The notes under the pieces were generated by a model. The model was not told the DNA's origin. It saw only the letters and a program-made list of their open reading frames with translations, and did no database searches. Of a stretch of DNA of 62,526 nucleotides, positions 1-8,985 are shown piece after piece. Where the stretch lies: NCBI GenBank assembly GCA_934691925.1, contig CAKUTI010000007.1, forward strand, positions 1-62,526. The letters run 5' to 3'. The DNA is from an uncultured Treponema sp. (GTDB taxonomy: Bacteria; Spirochaetota; Spirochaetia; Treponematales; Treponemataceae). The first letter of the stretch is position 1, and every line of letters begins with the position of its first letter. The position numbers and the translations under genes were made by a program.

Positions 1-33
1 GGCGGATTTGCAATCCACTTGAAGAGAGCGTAA
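1..33 (+). CDS. 3' end of a CDS entering from the left (partial, unidentified)
   Basis: Frame 1 is open from the window edge to a TAA at 31-33 and reads GGFAIHLKRA then stop. It is followed by two hairpins, the second a convincing terminator, which fits the end of a real plus-strand gene. Ten residues are too few to assign a family, so no function is proposed. Confidence 0.4.
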   Translation, partial: GGFAIHLKRA

Positions 34-61
34 GTTTTTTAGAAAAAACATATGACAAAAC

Positions 62-124
62 TTAGGAGCTAGTCTCCTAAAACAAAAAGAGAAGCGCTAA
101 AAAATCCAGCGCTTCTCTTTTTTT
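62..124 (+). terminator. Rho-independent terminator (tandem hairpins)
   Basis: A first hairpin pairs TTAGGAG (62-68) with CTCCTAA (74-80). A second pairs AGAGAAGCGCT (88-98) with AGCGCTTCTCT (108-118) around a 9-nt loop and runs into a long T tract from 118. It ends the plus-strand gene that stops at 33. Confidence 0.8.
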
Positions 125-178
125 ATTTTAAAGGAGCAAATCATTCTCACAAACCGGTCTATTTTCTGTTCCGCTTAG

Positions 179-290
179 AACAGGAAGATGCTTTTTGTTC
201 TAACAGGAAAGGGATTCCTATTATGACAGGAATGGAATTCCGACTAGAGCGGAAAAGGGATTCCAGCTAGAAGAGGAAGCAGCATTGCTA
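179..290. repeat. 23-bp tandem repeat array, about five units
   Basis: The motif (A)CAGGAA recurs in phase at 181, 204, 227, 250 and 273, a strict 23-bp period. Units 2 to 4 contain imperfect palindromes of the form GGAA-N5/6-TTCC (205-219, 229-241, 251-264). An additional palindrome CTGTTC...GAACAG lies at 166-183. The array sits in the 370-bp gap between two convergent genes. No coding potential was seen here. Confidence 0.6.
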
Positions 291-402
291 TAATCAAAAA
301 ACTGAAAATTATATAGCGCGAGAACCTAAAAAAATATCAAAAAAATAGTTCTGCCCTCGGCTTCACATATTTCATATAAAAAGTTGAAAATCAGCGTTTT
401 TG

Positions 403-2070
403 TCAAAAAGTCTGGACTATTGTGTAAACAAAATCGCCTGCGTTTTCAATTTTGCGCACAAGGTCGATGTATGAAAGCTCGGATTTCACATCGCTTCCGG
501 CTTCAAGCCGCTTTCGGCTCTCGTGCTTAAGCTCTTTTTTGTTTTCGTCAATCTCGTCTTCAAGAAGTCCGTACTCGCTTTTCTGCTCGCCCGACATTCC
601 AACCGCGAAATTCACGCAGACTCTTTCGTAAAACGAGCGCACTGATTCAAGATAATCTGAAATCTTTTTTGTCTGCGCAGATTCAGGCGAAAAAGTCTCG
701 CTTTCAATATATTTTTTGAGCGTGTAAATAATCGAAGAACATTCATCGCTCAAATTTTCCAAAGTGTCAGTGATTGTGATTAAATGCGAAAAATGAACAC
801 GGTCGTCGTGGTTTGCGTTCGGCAGGCGCGAGCAACGCTGCAAAAAATGCGTGATTGCCTCTGTCATCTCGTCAACGTAATTTTCAGTCTCGGAAACGCT
901 TTCAATCGCCTTTTCAATATCAACCGAAGAAGATTTCAGCCCAGCATTTCTAAGCGAATTTGAGATTGAATCGAACATTTCCATTATTTTTGCCGCCATT
1001 TTTGAAATTTCGCGCTGGGTCTGAAAAAGATAGACGTCTGCGGAAACGTGGCTGTTTGGAAGAATCGCCGGAAATTTGTAATGTGAATTTTTGTCTTTTT
1101 CGCTTTCCTTTATGATTTTTGTCGCAAGAAAAGCGATTTTGTCAACGAACGGAAGAAAGATAAGCGACGCACAAACGTTAAAAACAGTGTGAAGCATCGC
1201 TATGTGAGTTGTAATGTCAGACTCAGGAGTTCCAGGCACAATCAAGTCAACGAGATGCAAGAAAGGCTGGAAAAAGCAAAGCGCGATTGCAGTTCCAATC
1301 ACGTTGAATGAAACGTGGACAAGCGCCGTGCGTTTTGCATTTGTGGAAGCTCCGAAAGCGGACATAACAGCGTCGATTGTCGAGCCGATATTGCTTCCAA
1401 GAACGATTGCCGCCGAAAGCTCCCAGCTAAGGCTTTTGCTCGCCGCCATTGTCAAAACGATTGCGGTCATCGCGGAAGACGAATGAATCAGCGCGGTTAT
1501 AAAAGCTCCGATAAAAACACCAAGAAGAAGCCCGGCAAATCCGAAATCTGAAAGCCGAAGAAGAAACGCCGCAGAAGCCGGACTTAAATTAAGCGCGGTT
1601 TTCAAAAGGTCAAGCCCCATAAAAAGAAGCGCGAATCCCATAAAACAGTCGGCAAAATTATGAATCTTGAATTTTTTGAGCTTTTTCAAGATAAATCCAA
1701 GTCCGAAAAGCGGAACTGCCACCGCAGAAATTGAAAAGCTGAATCCAAAAAACGAGACAACCCAAGCAGTTACAGTTGTTCCGATGTTCGCGCCGAAAAT
1801 CACGCCGATTGCCTGATTCAGTGTCAAAATCTCCGCGTTTACAAAACTCACGACCATTACGGTTGTCGCGCCGGAAGACTGGATAATCGCTGTGATTCCA
1901 AGCCCGGTCAAAAGAGCCGTGAACGGCGTTCCTGTGATTTTTCCAAGAAGTTTTTGAAGATTGCTGCCCGCCCCTTTTTGAATTCCGTCAGAAAGCATAT
2001 TCATTCCGAAAAGCAAAAGGCAAAGCGAGCCGATAAAGCCGCAAATCTGACCGGCGATATTAAAAATCAT
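403..2070 (-). CDS. Na/Pi cotransporter family protein with PhoU-like C-terminal domain
   Basis: About 555 residues. The N-terminal half is a polytopic membrane domain carrying the two inverted Na_Pi_cotrans signature repeats: QSSGATT at residues 64-70 and HSSSAMT near residue 200. The C-terminal 220 residues are soluble, helical and charged, resembling the PhoU domain fused to bacterial NptA/YjbB-like transporters. The expected role is sodium-coupled phosphate transport in the inner membrane; in E. coli the YjbB homologue has been linked to phosphate export, so direction is uncertain. The start is placed at ATG 2070 rather than an in-frame TTG at 2082 because it directly precedes the first hydrophobic segment. 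The gene stands alone, convergent with the gene to its left. Confidence 0.88.
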   Translation of the reverse strand: MIFNIAGQICGFIGSLCLLLFGMNMLSDGIQKGAGSNLQKLLGKITGTPFTALLTGLGITAIIQSSGATTVMVVSFVNAEILTLNQAIGVIFGANIGTTVTAWVVSFFGFSFSISAVAVPLFGLGFILKKLKKFKIHNFADCFMGFALLFMGLDLLKTALNLSPASAAFLLRLSDFGFAGLLLGVFIGAFITALIHSSSAMTAIVLTMAASKSLSWELSAAIVLGSNIGSTIDAVMSAFGASTNAKRTALVHVSFNVIGTAIALCFFQPFLHLVDLIVPGTPESDITTHIAMLHTVFNVCASLIFLPFVDKIAFLATKIIKESEKDKNSHYKFPAILPNSHVSADVYLFQTQREISKMAAKIMEMFDSISNSLRNAGLKSSSVDIEKAIESVSETENYVDEMTEAITHFLQRCSRLPNANHDDRVHFSHLITITDTLENLSDECSSIIYTLKKYIESETFSPESAQTKKISDYLESVRSFYERVCVNFAVGMSGEQKSEYGLLEDEIDENKKELKHESRKRLEAGSDVKSELSYIDLVRKIENAGDFVYTIVQTF

Positions 2071-2185
2071 ATAAAACCGCAAAAATTGGATTGAATTAAC
2101 AAGAAAAACTTGCCAAAATCTGCCGCGATTATAAACTTTTGCAAAGCGACTTGAATATTAGGATTTTGTAAAATTTAAGTAAAAT

Positions 2186-2902
2186 TTAAATTTTCTTGCA
2201 GAACGCAATCCTCTCAGCATCGTAATCGCGTTTTGAGTTTTCTGAATCTTCAATGCTTTTGCAAAAAGCCAGACTTCCAGTCTGACTTTCAGTCTGACAT
2301 TCTGTCTTGTTTGTTATTTTTTCTTCAAAACGGACTTCATCAAAATAATAGCATTTTCCGCAGTAAGCGTAGCCAAATTTTTTCAGGAGATTTTGCATTG
2401 GAATGTTGTTTTTGTGCGTGTCAACTTTTATGCAATGAACGCCGGGCTGTTTCTCGCACCATTCAAAGCAGAAAGTCGCAGCTCCGCGGGCTTTCATCGA
2501 CGACGCAAACGAGTGAATCACAAAGTAATCTTCCGTGTTTTCAGGCCAGTTTCCGTCTTCCAAGTTATTGTAAGCTTCTTCAGGTCCCGGCAAAAACAAG
2601 AATGTCGCAGCGATTTCCTCTAGCTTCTTGATTTTATCGGATTTTTCAGATTCTCCAAGTCCTAAAGATTTTCCGAGATTTTCGTTTTCGCTGTTACTTT
2701 CATTTTGATTTCCGATTTTAAAGCACGCGACAAGCTGCTTTTTCTCATCGATATTTTTCTCAATGTCTTCGTCCAAAGGCCAGCTGTCGCCCCACTGCGT
2801 CGGATTTCCGTTTTTCTTCATAAACTCGCGCGCGCCGGCATAAATCTTCAAGATTTCTTCAAAATCGGACTTTTCAGCTTTTCTAATGTAAAAATTTGAC
2901 AT
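2186..2902 (-). CDS. GNAT family N-acetyltransferase
   Basis: 238 residues. It begins IRKAEKSDFEEILKIY, typical of GNAT helix 1, and retains the acetyl-CoA site region and C-terminal motif with a run of N, LLKKFGY and YCGKCYYFDE near residues 165-190. This resembles small-molecule acetyltransferases of the YhfO/RimI-like type found in Firmicutes and Treponema; the substrate is unknown. A low-complexity Ser/Asn/Glu/Lys segment (about residues 67-95) interrupts the fold, and another charged tail follows the domain. An upstream GGAG supports the ATG start. It is the last gene of the apt-HEPN relic-MNT-GNAT run, 50 bp after the MNT gene, so probably cotranscribed. Confidence 0.75.
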   Translation of the reverse strand: MSNFYIRKAEKSDFEEILKIYAGAREFMKKNGNPTQWGDSWPLDEDIEKNIDEKKQLVACFKIGNQNESNSENENLGKSLGLGESEKSDKIKKLEEIAATFLFLPGPEEAYNNLEDGNWPENTEDYFVIHSFASSMKARGAATFCFEWCEKQPGVHCIKVDTHKNNIPMQNLLKKFGYAYCGKCYYFDEVRFEEKITNKTECQTESQTGSLAFCKSIEDSENSKRDYDAERIAFCKKI

Positions 2903-2952
2903 TCTGATTTTTCTCCACGATTTTTTTGATTTTCTGAAACGATTTTTTATCT

Positions 2953-3267
2953 TTAATTTTTCCGCTGATACAAAATTTTCCCGGCACGGTCAATATGTTC
3001 AATTAAATCAGGATTTTGCAGCTTTGAATAATCGGAAATGTCAACGAGATAAGGAAGCTCCGACTCGTAAAAGTCATTGTTGATTTTCAGAAGGTCTTCG
3101 CGGGAAAAATCAGGCGTTCCCTTTATCGTCATGTCGATGTCAGATCCTTCTCGAAAATTTCCTTTCGCGCGGCTTCCATAAACCACAACTTCCCGAACCG
3201 ACGGATATTTTTCATAGATTCCAGAAATTATTCTCATCGATTTTTCAGAAAGCCCAAATTCATTCAT
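2953..3267 (-). CDS. MNT-type nucleotidyltransferase (MntA-like antitoxin)
   Basis: 104 residues with the full minimal nucleotidyltransferase signature GSX10DXD: GS at residues 31-32 then DID after ten residues (GSRAKGNFREGSDID). Members of this family act as antitoxins in type VII HEPN/MNT pairs, attaching AMP groups to a tyrosine of the HEPN toxin. The gene is intact and its ATG would overlap the reconstructed HEPN stop codon (TGA at 3262-3260) by 8 nt, the usual translationally coupled arrangement. Its partner gene upstream is broken, so this copy may be an orphan antitoxin. Family identification is firm from the motif; the current role is inferred. Confidence 0.85.
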   Translation of the reverse strand: MNEFGLSEKSMRIISGIYEKYPSVREVVVYGSRAKGNFREGSDIDMTIKGTPDFSREDLLKINNDFYESELPYLVDISDYSKLQNPDLIEHIDRAGKILYQRKN

Positions 3268-3671
3268 AGGATTTTAATTTCCCGCAAAAATCATTAAAAA
3301 TCGAAACATATTTCGAGCAAATTTTCTCGGCAAGCTCATCGGCAGTTTTTCCATATATGTACGCGAGGAAAGATTTCTATCGGAAATTGACTCCATCCAA
3401 ATTTCCGCATTTGAAACAAGCCCATTGCTAAAAGCCTGCCGAACAGCGTCTCTGCTTCCTATAATTCCTGAAATTCCGTTATATTCAAGAAAATCTTTCA
3501 TAACTTTCCAAGCAAGCTCGTGCATAAATTCAAAATTTTGGACAAGCCCCTGTTTTTCAAACTCTGAAAGTTTTCGTTTTTGAGAAAGCTCAACGGCAGA
3601 ATTCAAATTTGAAAGAGCCTTTTGTAATTTGAAAAACGCTGCTTCCAGCGAATGTCTTTTTCACCGTCCAT
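3260..3671 (-). pseudogene. HEPN-domain toxin relic (HI0074/HepT-like nucleotidyltransferase-binding protein), two frameshifts
   Basis: The coding signal is spread over three frames. From ATG 3671 the reading is DIRWKQRFSNY, the normal N-terminus of this family, then a stop. Adding one A to the A4 run complementary to 3620-3623 joins it to KALSNLNSAVELSQ and on through FEKQGLVQNFEF and IIGSRDAVRQAF. Adding one A to the A5 run complementary to 3346-3350 restores TADELAEKICSKYV and the end KLKSYE-stop at 3260. The catalytic RX4HXY motif is RNLSSRTY here, with Arg in place of His. Only a 110-residue middle ORF (TTG start, 3606-3274) is open. Gene lies 7 bp after apt and overlaps the MNT gene. 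Sequencing error cannot be excluded, but two shifts plus the His loss argue for a decayed toxin. Confidence 0.85.
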
Positions 3672-3677
3672 AAAACT

Positions 3678-4223
3678 TTACTCGCCGTCAAAATCAATTA
3701 GCGTAGTTACGGGAACTGGAGCGAGCAGTTTTTTAAAGCCTAGCCCCGGCAAGCCGATTACGCCTGCGATTTCAACGACTTTTGCGCCAGCCGCCGCGAA
3801 GAGTTTTTTGCTCGCGTCAAGTGTTCCGCCGGTTGCAATCAGGTCGTCAATCAGGAGAACTTTGTCGTCGCTTTTTACGTCAGCCTTGTGGATTTCAATT
3901 TCGGCGGTTCCGTATTCAAGCGAATAAGACTGCCTGTAGACTTCGCCCGGGAGCTTGCCTTTTTTTCGGATTAAGATTAGAGGAAGAGAAAGACGGTCGG
4001 CGAGCGGAGCTGCAAACAAGAAGCCCCGGCTTTCCGCGCCTGCAATCGCGTTGATTTTGCCTTTTTCCACAAGCGGACGGAATTTTTTCTCGAACGAGTC
4101 AAGGCAGAATTTAAAAGCTTCCGGATTTGTGAAAATGCTCGTGACATCATAAAAAAGGATTCCCGGTTTTGGAAAGTCCGGCACGTGGCGGATTGCCTTG
4201 TCTAAAATTTCATTGTCTTTCAT
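3678..4223 (-). CDS. apt: Adenine phosphoribosyltransferase
   Basis: 181 residues, the normal family length. It has the N-terminal FPKPGILFYDVT block, the SRGFLFAAPLA loop and the PRPP-binding motif VLLIDDLIATGGT near residues 122-134. It converts adenine and PRPP to AMP in purine salvage, in the cytoplasm. It is the first gene of a minus-strand run continuing into the HEPN/MNT locus and the GNAT gene. The ATG at 4223 gives the standard N-terminus. Confidence 0.96.
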   Translation of the reverse strand: MKDNEILDKAIRHVPDFPKPGILFYDVTSIFTNPEAFKFCLDSFEKKFRPLVEKGKINAIAGAESRGFLFAAPLADRLSLPLILIRKKGKLPGEVYRQSYSLEYGTAEIEIHKADVKSDDKVLLIDDLIATGGTLDASKKLFAAAGAKVVEIAGVIGLPGLGFKKLLAPVPVTTLIDFDGE

Positions 4224-4429
4224 AAAGTCCTCAAGTTTTGTTTTTTATTTTTTGATACAATTTTTTCGTTATGAATCGCAAGCACGCGGAATACAAGCGA
4301 GTGCAAGTTTTTATTCTGAAACGTCCGAATTCTGAAATTTTTGTCTCAAAAATAGATGTCGTAGAAACTTCGTTTCAGAAAAGCAAGCTTCATAAATGTC
4401 CAGATTCAAATCTTTCAGAAACGGCAGAT

Positions 4430-5335
4430 TCACTTTTTCGCAACAGTTCTGATTGACCCCATTTTTATTCGCTTTTCTCTGCTTTCTTCCATCAAATCCA
4501 TCAGGGCGGTTTTGTCCTCGTTTTTGATTGCGGTCTTAAACTTGTCAATTTCTTTCTCGAAATTTTCAATATGAGAAACAAGTTTTTCCTTGTTCGACGT
4601 GAAAAGCTCAGTCCAAAGAGGCGCGTTTATCATTGCGATTCTCGTCAAGTCCTCGAAGCTGCCGCCGCCGAACGCTGTGATTTGCTCGTCTTTCGCGCTG
4701 TCAACGAGCGAGCAGGCAATTACATGGCAGAGCTGGCTTGTGAAGCCGATTTTGTAGTCGTGAATATCGCAGGTTGTCTCGGTGATTCTCGTGAATCCGA
4801 TTTCGGAGATGAATTCGCGCATCAAGTCGAGATTCTCACTTTTGTTGCTCGGAATCGGACACAAAATATAGTTGTGGTTTATGAACATTTTCGCGGTTGA
4901 ATTCACGTAGCCTTCCTTTTCGCCGCCTGCCATCGGATGTCCGATTATGAAGTCAACGTCGGAACGCAAAATTGACGGAAGAGATTTTTCGAAAATGCCT
5001 TTCACGCCGGAAATGTCCGTCACAATCGCGCCGCTTTTGAAAAACTGCTTGTTCTGCTCCAAAAAGTCGATTGTAGCGTGAGGATAAAGGCAAACGTAGA
5101 CAAAATCACATTCAGGAAGAAACTTTTCGTACTCGGTTGAAGTAAAAGCCTTGTCCGCAACTCCATCGTTGAGAGCCTGAGTCAAGCAGGAAGTGCTTCG
5201 GTTGCAGACGTAGATTTTTCCTGTTGCTCCGCTTTGGCACAAAATATTCTCGCGGATTGCCTTTGCGATTGAGCCACCCATTATTCCCAAGCCCACGATT
5301 CCATATGTCAAATCTTTTAGGTTGCGAGTCGTCAT
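4430..5335 (-). CDS. tyrA: Prephenate dehydrogenase
   Basis: 301 residues from ATG 5335. An in-frame start at 5377 would extend into tsaD and lacks a ribosome site, whereas a GGAGG lies 7 nt before 5335. The N-terminus is a Rossmann fold with GIVGLGIMGGS at residues 10-20. The HPMAGGEKEG block (about residues 137-146) is the prephenate-binding signature of TyrA, and TSQLCHVIA follows. It makes 4-hydroxyphenylpyruvate for tyrosine. No chorismate mutase or ACT domain is fused. It follows tsaD closely on the same strand. Confidence 0.93.
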   Translation of the reverse strand: MTTRNLKDLTYGIVGLGIMGGSIAKAIRENILCQSGATGKIYVCNRSTSCLTQALNDGVADKAFTSTEYEKFLPECDFVYVCLYPHATIDFLEQNKQFFKSGAIVTDISGVKGIFEKSLPSILRSDVDFIIGHPMAGGEKEGYVNSTAKMFINHNYILCPIPSNKSENLDLMREFISEIGFTRITETTCDIHDYKIGFTSQLCHVIACSLVDSAKDEQITAFGGGSFEDLTRIAMINAPLWTELFTSNKEKLVSHIENFEKEIDKFKTAIKNEDKTALMDLMEESREKRIKMGSIRTVAKK

Positions 5336-5354
5336 TTTACAGCCTCCGTTGTTT

Positions 5355-6395
5355 TTATCGTCGTCCAAAATATTCAAGATTTTTTAGACCGCGCTTGAAC
5401 TGAGGAATTCTCGCGCTTGCAGTCGTGTCGAGAGGACTTGTGTCTCCCCTTTTCAAGAAATGATAAGCCACTCCAGCAATCATCGCGCCGTTGTCTCCGC
5501 AGAGTTTCAATGGCGGAAAAATACAGTTCAAATCCGTGCGCTCAGCAAGCATCGAGCGAAGCCTTGAATTTGCAGCGACTCCGCCTCCGGCAACAACCGT
5601 TTTTAGACCGGTGTCGTCAACAGCGCGCAAAAGCCGTGAGACAATCGTCTTGCAAGCAGTTTCCTGAAATGACGCGCAAAGATTCTCGTTTGTCTTCTCG
5701 TAGCCCGGCTTTAAGAACATATCCGCCTGATGAATAACGGCTGTTTTAAGCCCGGAAAATGAGACATCATATCTGTGGTCTTCGCCCTTGTCGAGTTTCG
5801 GAACTGGAAAACTGAACGCCTTTGGGTCGCCTTTCTGTGCTAGACGGTCGATAATCACGCCTCCCGGATAGCCAAGCCCGTAAAATTTTGCGACTTTATC
5901 GAAAGCCTCGCCGATTGAGTCGTCAATCGTTGTTCCGAGAACTTCCAAATCGTCAAAACCGTTCACCTTCGCGATAATCGAGTGCCCGCCGCTCACGAGC
6001 AAGCCAATGTAAGGATAAGGAATTTCATTCTGAAGATGCGCCGCATACATATGGCCAAGCATATGGTTCACAGCGATAAAAGGCTTGTTTGCCGCCCACG
6101 CAAGCGTTTTTCCAAAAGTAAGACCGACAAGAAGAGCACCCATAAGTCCGGGGCGGTTCGTTGCAGCAATCGCGTCAACTTCGTCCAAAGTCAAATTCGC
6201 TTCTTTTAAAGCCTCGCGCACAACCGGCAAAATCCATTCAGCGTGCTTGCGGCTTGCAATTTCAGGCACAACGCCTTTATAAATCTGATGAAAAGGAATC
6301 TGAGTCGCAACAACGTTGCTCAAAATATTTTTTCCGTCCTCCACAATTGCGCAGGCGGTTTCGTCACAAGAACTTTCTATACCAAGAACTTTCAT
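5355..6395 (-). CDS. tsaD: tRNA N6-adenosine threonylcarbamoyltransferase
   Basis: 346 residues from ATG 6395, giving the expected start MKVLGIESSCDETA. The ATG is preceded by AGGA. Kae1/TsaD hallmarks are present: NHMLGHMYAAHL with metal-binding His residues near 110, LVSGGHS, and GGGVAANSRLR near residue 270. It transfers the threonylcarbamoyl group to A37 of ANN-decoding tRNAs. The ORF can be extended 12 codons upstream but without family support. It sits between tyrA and the YibQ-like gene on the same strand, 11 bp after the stop of the latter. Confidence 0.96.
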   Translation of the reverse strand: MKVLGIESSCDETACAIVEDGKNILSNVVATQIPFHQIYKGVVPEIASRKHAEWILPVVREALKEANLTLDEVDAIAATNRPGLMGALLVGLTFGKTLAWAANKPFIAVNHMLGHMYAAHLQNEIPYPYIGLLVSGGHSIIAKVNGFDDLEVLGTTIDDSIGEAFDKVAKFYGLGYPGGVIIDRLAQKGDPKAFSFPVPKLDKGEDHRYDVSFSGLKTAVIHQADMFLKPGYEKTNENLCASFQETACKTIVSRLLRAVDDTGLKTVVAGGGVAANSRLRSMLAERTDLNCIFPPLKLCGDNGAMIAGVAYHFLKRGDTSPLDTTASARIPQFKRGLKNLEYFGRR

Positions 6396-6405
6396 AATCC
6401 TAATT

Positions 6406-8016
6406 CTAACGAAGCGTTGAAGGAGTTGCAAACCGATAGCCGGCCGCCCGCATATAAGGATACATTTCAGAAAGCAAGTCCGGCAGAATATTCACGCTTT
6501 TGTCCACATGGCCGATTACAATCGCGTGGCCGTGGTTGTTCGCGTAACGCAAAGTCTCGTAAAGCCGCTCAAGCATTTTTTCTCGCGAAAGCTCGTTGTC
6601 AATGTAAGGTCCGGCTTTTTCAAAAATCGTCATGTCGCGCTCAAGAGCCGCCTGCGGAGCTTTTGTCTGCGCCGTCGTTCTGGAGTCAAGAAAATAAATT
6701 CTGTTTTCAAGGCAAGCGTCCAAAACCGCGCCGATTCTCAAAACATCGCCTGTAACTTCGCTTCCCTCGTGATTATTCATTCCTTTCACGCCAGGACCAA
6801 GAGACGCAAGATTTTCTTTTATAATTGAAGAAATTTCCGAAAAACTCATATCAACGGAAATTTTTCCAGGCCCCGGGTCAAGATTATGATTCACCGACTG
6901 CATCGGCTGATGAAGAATCACTTCCTTTCCGAGATTTCTCGAAATTTGCGCGCACTCGCGGCTGTTGGCAAGGCGCGGCAAAACCGCAATCGTAAGCGGA
7001 AAAGGCAAAGCAGCGTAACGCTTCACATTTTCCACGCTCCGCCCCGCGTCATCAATCACGATAACGACCGTCGCGCCGTTCACAGCTTTCGGAATGTCAA
7101 ACCGAGAATTTTTCAAAGCCTGATTCTGCGCATTTTCATTTTGATTCAGATTTGAAACAGCAGCGATTTTTTGCGGATATTTTTCGATTTTCACAGATTT
7201 TGACGAAGAATTTGTGGAAACAGGACTTTCGGAAACAAAATTTCCGGAAGACAATTTTCTAGAAGATGGTTTTTCAAATTTTTTTTCCGTTTTCAAAGCA
7301 GACGAATTTTTCACGGAAGAATTTTTTGCAGGAGATGATTCTGAAAGTTTTTTTGAATCAAGATTTTTCTGAATATTTTGACTTGAAGGAATTGAATTTT
7401 GAGTTTTTAAAGATTCAGCAGGCTTCAAATTGTCAGACGATTTCGAATTATCAAACGATTTTGAATTGCTAGACAATTTTACATTTTCCGCAGTTTTCAA
7501 AGCCGAATTATTTTTTGCATTTTGACTCTGCGCCGCATTCTTAGAAACGTCAGGTTTCAAATCTACAAGAGATTTTGAGCTAGAAACAGTTTTAGAATCA
7601 TTTTTACCGGAAGATTTTGAATTGCTGGAAAATTTCGAATCATAAGCAAAATTTTCATTTCGCTCAGAAAATTTTCCGTTTGGCTCAACAATTTTTGTCG
7701 CCTGAGACTCCATCCTTTTTTGATTTTTTGGCTTTTCCGCAGTTTTTTCAAAAAATTTCTCAGTTTTTTTATCAGAAACCGCCGCGACTTTTTCATTTTT
7801 TTCTGGAGAAAGTTTTTCGTGATTTTCATTCAAGACAACGCTCAATCCCAAGAAAACAGCGCAAAAGCAGCAGACGCACGCCGAAAAAACAGCGACTTTT
7901 TTTGTCGAAAGAACAACCTTCGGCTTTTTCGGCTTTTTCGCCTTTTTTTTCCGTGATTTTGCACTCGGTTTTGAATTTGTTTTTCCCGCAGATTTCGTTT
8001 TTCTAATAGCAGCCAT
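6406..8016 (-). CDS. Divergent polysaccharide deacetylase family protein (YibQ/DUF610-like)
   Basis: 536 residues in three parts. Residues 1-35 are Lys-rich and cytoplasmic; a membrane anchor follows at about 40-65; residues 70-310 form a low-complexity Ser/Asn/Lys/Glu linker; and residues 315-535 are the Polysacc_deac_2 domain with VVIVIDDAG, HQPMQS, and GMNNHEGSE motifs. The domain is expected in the periplasm and probably acts on glycans, although activity for this family is not established. The linker is far longer than in typical homologues and has strongly biased composition. Gene order places it upstream of tsaD. Confidence 0.85.
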   Translation of the reverse strand: MAAIRKTKSAGKTNSKPSAKSRKKKAKKPKKPKVVLSTKKVAVFSACVCCFCAVFLGLSVVLNENHEKLSPEKNEKVAAVSDKKTEKFFEKTAEKPKNQKRMESQATKIVEPNGKFSERNENFAYDSKFSSNSKSSGKNDSKTVSSSKSLVDLKPDVSKNAAQSQNAKNNSALKTAENVKLSSNSKSFDNSKSSDNLKPAESLKTQNSIPSSQNIQKNLDSKKLSESSPAKNSSVKNSSALKTEKKFEKPSSRKLSSGNFVSESPVSTNSSSKSVKIEKYPQKIAAVSNLNQNENAQNQALKNSRFDIPKAVNGATVVIVIDDAGRSVENVKRYAALPFPLTIAVLPRLANSRECAQISRNLGKEVILHQPMQSVNHNLDPGPGKISVDMSFSEISSIIKENLASLGPGVKGMNNHEGSEVTGDVLRIGAVLDACLENRIYFLDSRTTAQTKAPQAALERDMTIFEKAGPYIDNELSREKMLERLYETLRYANNHGHAIVIGHVDKSVNILPDLLSEMYPYMRAAGYRFATPSTLR

Positions 8017-8139
8017 AAAGTCCGAATATTTTAGACTTTTTAGCGTCTGTTGTCTATTTTCAAGATTTTTCCCGATTTTTCTTCAAAGACTCTTCTATAT
8101 ATTTTCATCAATTTTTTTGATTTCTTCAGAAATCAAAAA

Positions 8140-8985
8140 TCACGCCGGCTTATCGTAGGCGGACTCAAATTCTTCATAAACTTTTTGCTCGATTGCAATC
8201 GCCTTTAGCTTCCGAATCGCGCGCATTTCAATCTGGCGCACAGTTTCCGCAGAAACTCCAAGCGCAAAGCTGATTTCGCGCAGAGTCGGCACGGAAGTTT
8301 TTCCATGAAAATTGTATCTTTCCATAATTATTTTCTGCTCTTTTTCAGAAAGCGAGCCGACCAAATCGTGAACCCGGCGGACATTTTCCTTTTTTATAAG
8401 CGAAAACTCAGGATTAAAAGTGTAGTCAGGAATCAGCTCGCCAAAAGTCACATCGTTTTCATCACCGCAAAACGCGTCAAGGCTTGTAAAAGAATAATCA
8501 AACGCGGAAATTTCGTTAAGCTCGCTTCTTTTTATTTTCAAAATTGCGCAAATTTCAGATTTTGAGGGAAATCTTCCATATTTTTGAACAAAAAGATTCT
8601 GCGCCTTTGAAAGATTTCTCAAAAGAATTTCCTTGCGCTGAGGAATCGAAATCATCGAATTTTTGTTGTGGACAAAACGCAACATATATTGAAGAATCCA
8701 CGGATAAGCATAAGTTGAAAATTTCGTGTTGAAAACGTGCGAGAATTTTTCAGCCGCGGCAATCAGCCCCAAGTTTCCTTCCTGAATTAAATCCATAATC
8801 GGAATTTTGTAGTTTTTCACGACTTTTCCGGCAACGCTCACGACGAGCCGAAGATTCGAGTTTACAAGCTCGTTCACAGCGGCGCGGCTTCCTTTTTCAA
8901 TCTTTTTTGAAAGCTCTTTTTCCTCATCAGAAGTCAAAAGCTTGAATTTGTTAATCTGGCAAACGTAATTATCCAAAATATTCAT
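8140..8985 (-). CDS. Sigma-70 family RNA polymerase sigma factor (RpoD-like, no region 1.1)
   Basis: 281 residues. Region 1.2/2 spans about residues 1-125 with SNLRLVVSVAGKV, DLIQEGNLGLIAA and the aromatic-rich STYAYPWILQYM segment of region 2.3-2.4. Region 3 lies at about 130-200 and region 4 at about 205-270, ending with a helix-turn-helix TLREISFALGVSAETVRQ and MRAIRKLK. It lacks the acidic region 1.1 of primary sigma factors, so it is probably an alternative or group 2-like sigma. AAGGA lies before the ATG. Upstream is a 470-bp AT-rich gap shared with guaA, suggesting a divergent regulatory region. Which regulon it serves cannot be told. Confidence 0.9.
   Translation of the reverse strand: MNILDNYVCQINKFKLLTSDEEKELSKKIEKGSRAAVNELVNSNLRLVVSVAGKVVKNYKIPIMDLIQEGNLGLIAAAEKFSHVFNTKFSTYAYPWILQYMLRFVHNKNSMISIPQRKEILLRNLSKAQNLFVQKYGRFPSKSEICAILKIKRSELNEISAFDYSFTSLDAFCGDENDVTFGELIPDYTFNPEFSLIKKENVRRVHDLVGSLSEKEQKIIMERYNFHGKTSVPTLREISFALGVSAETVRQIEMRAIRKLKAIAIEQKVYEEFESAYDKPA

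Noticed and set aside
4271..4456. Short plus-strand ORF (61 codons) between apt and tyrA
   Set aside because: No ribosome site, no recognisable domain, and it overlaps the 3' end of tyrA.
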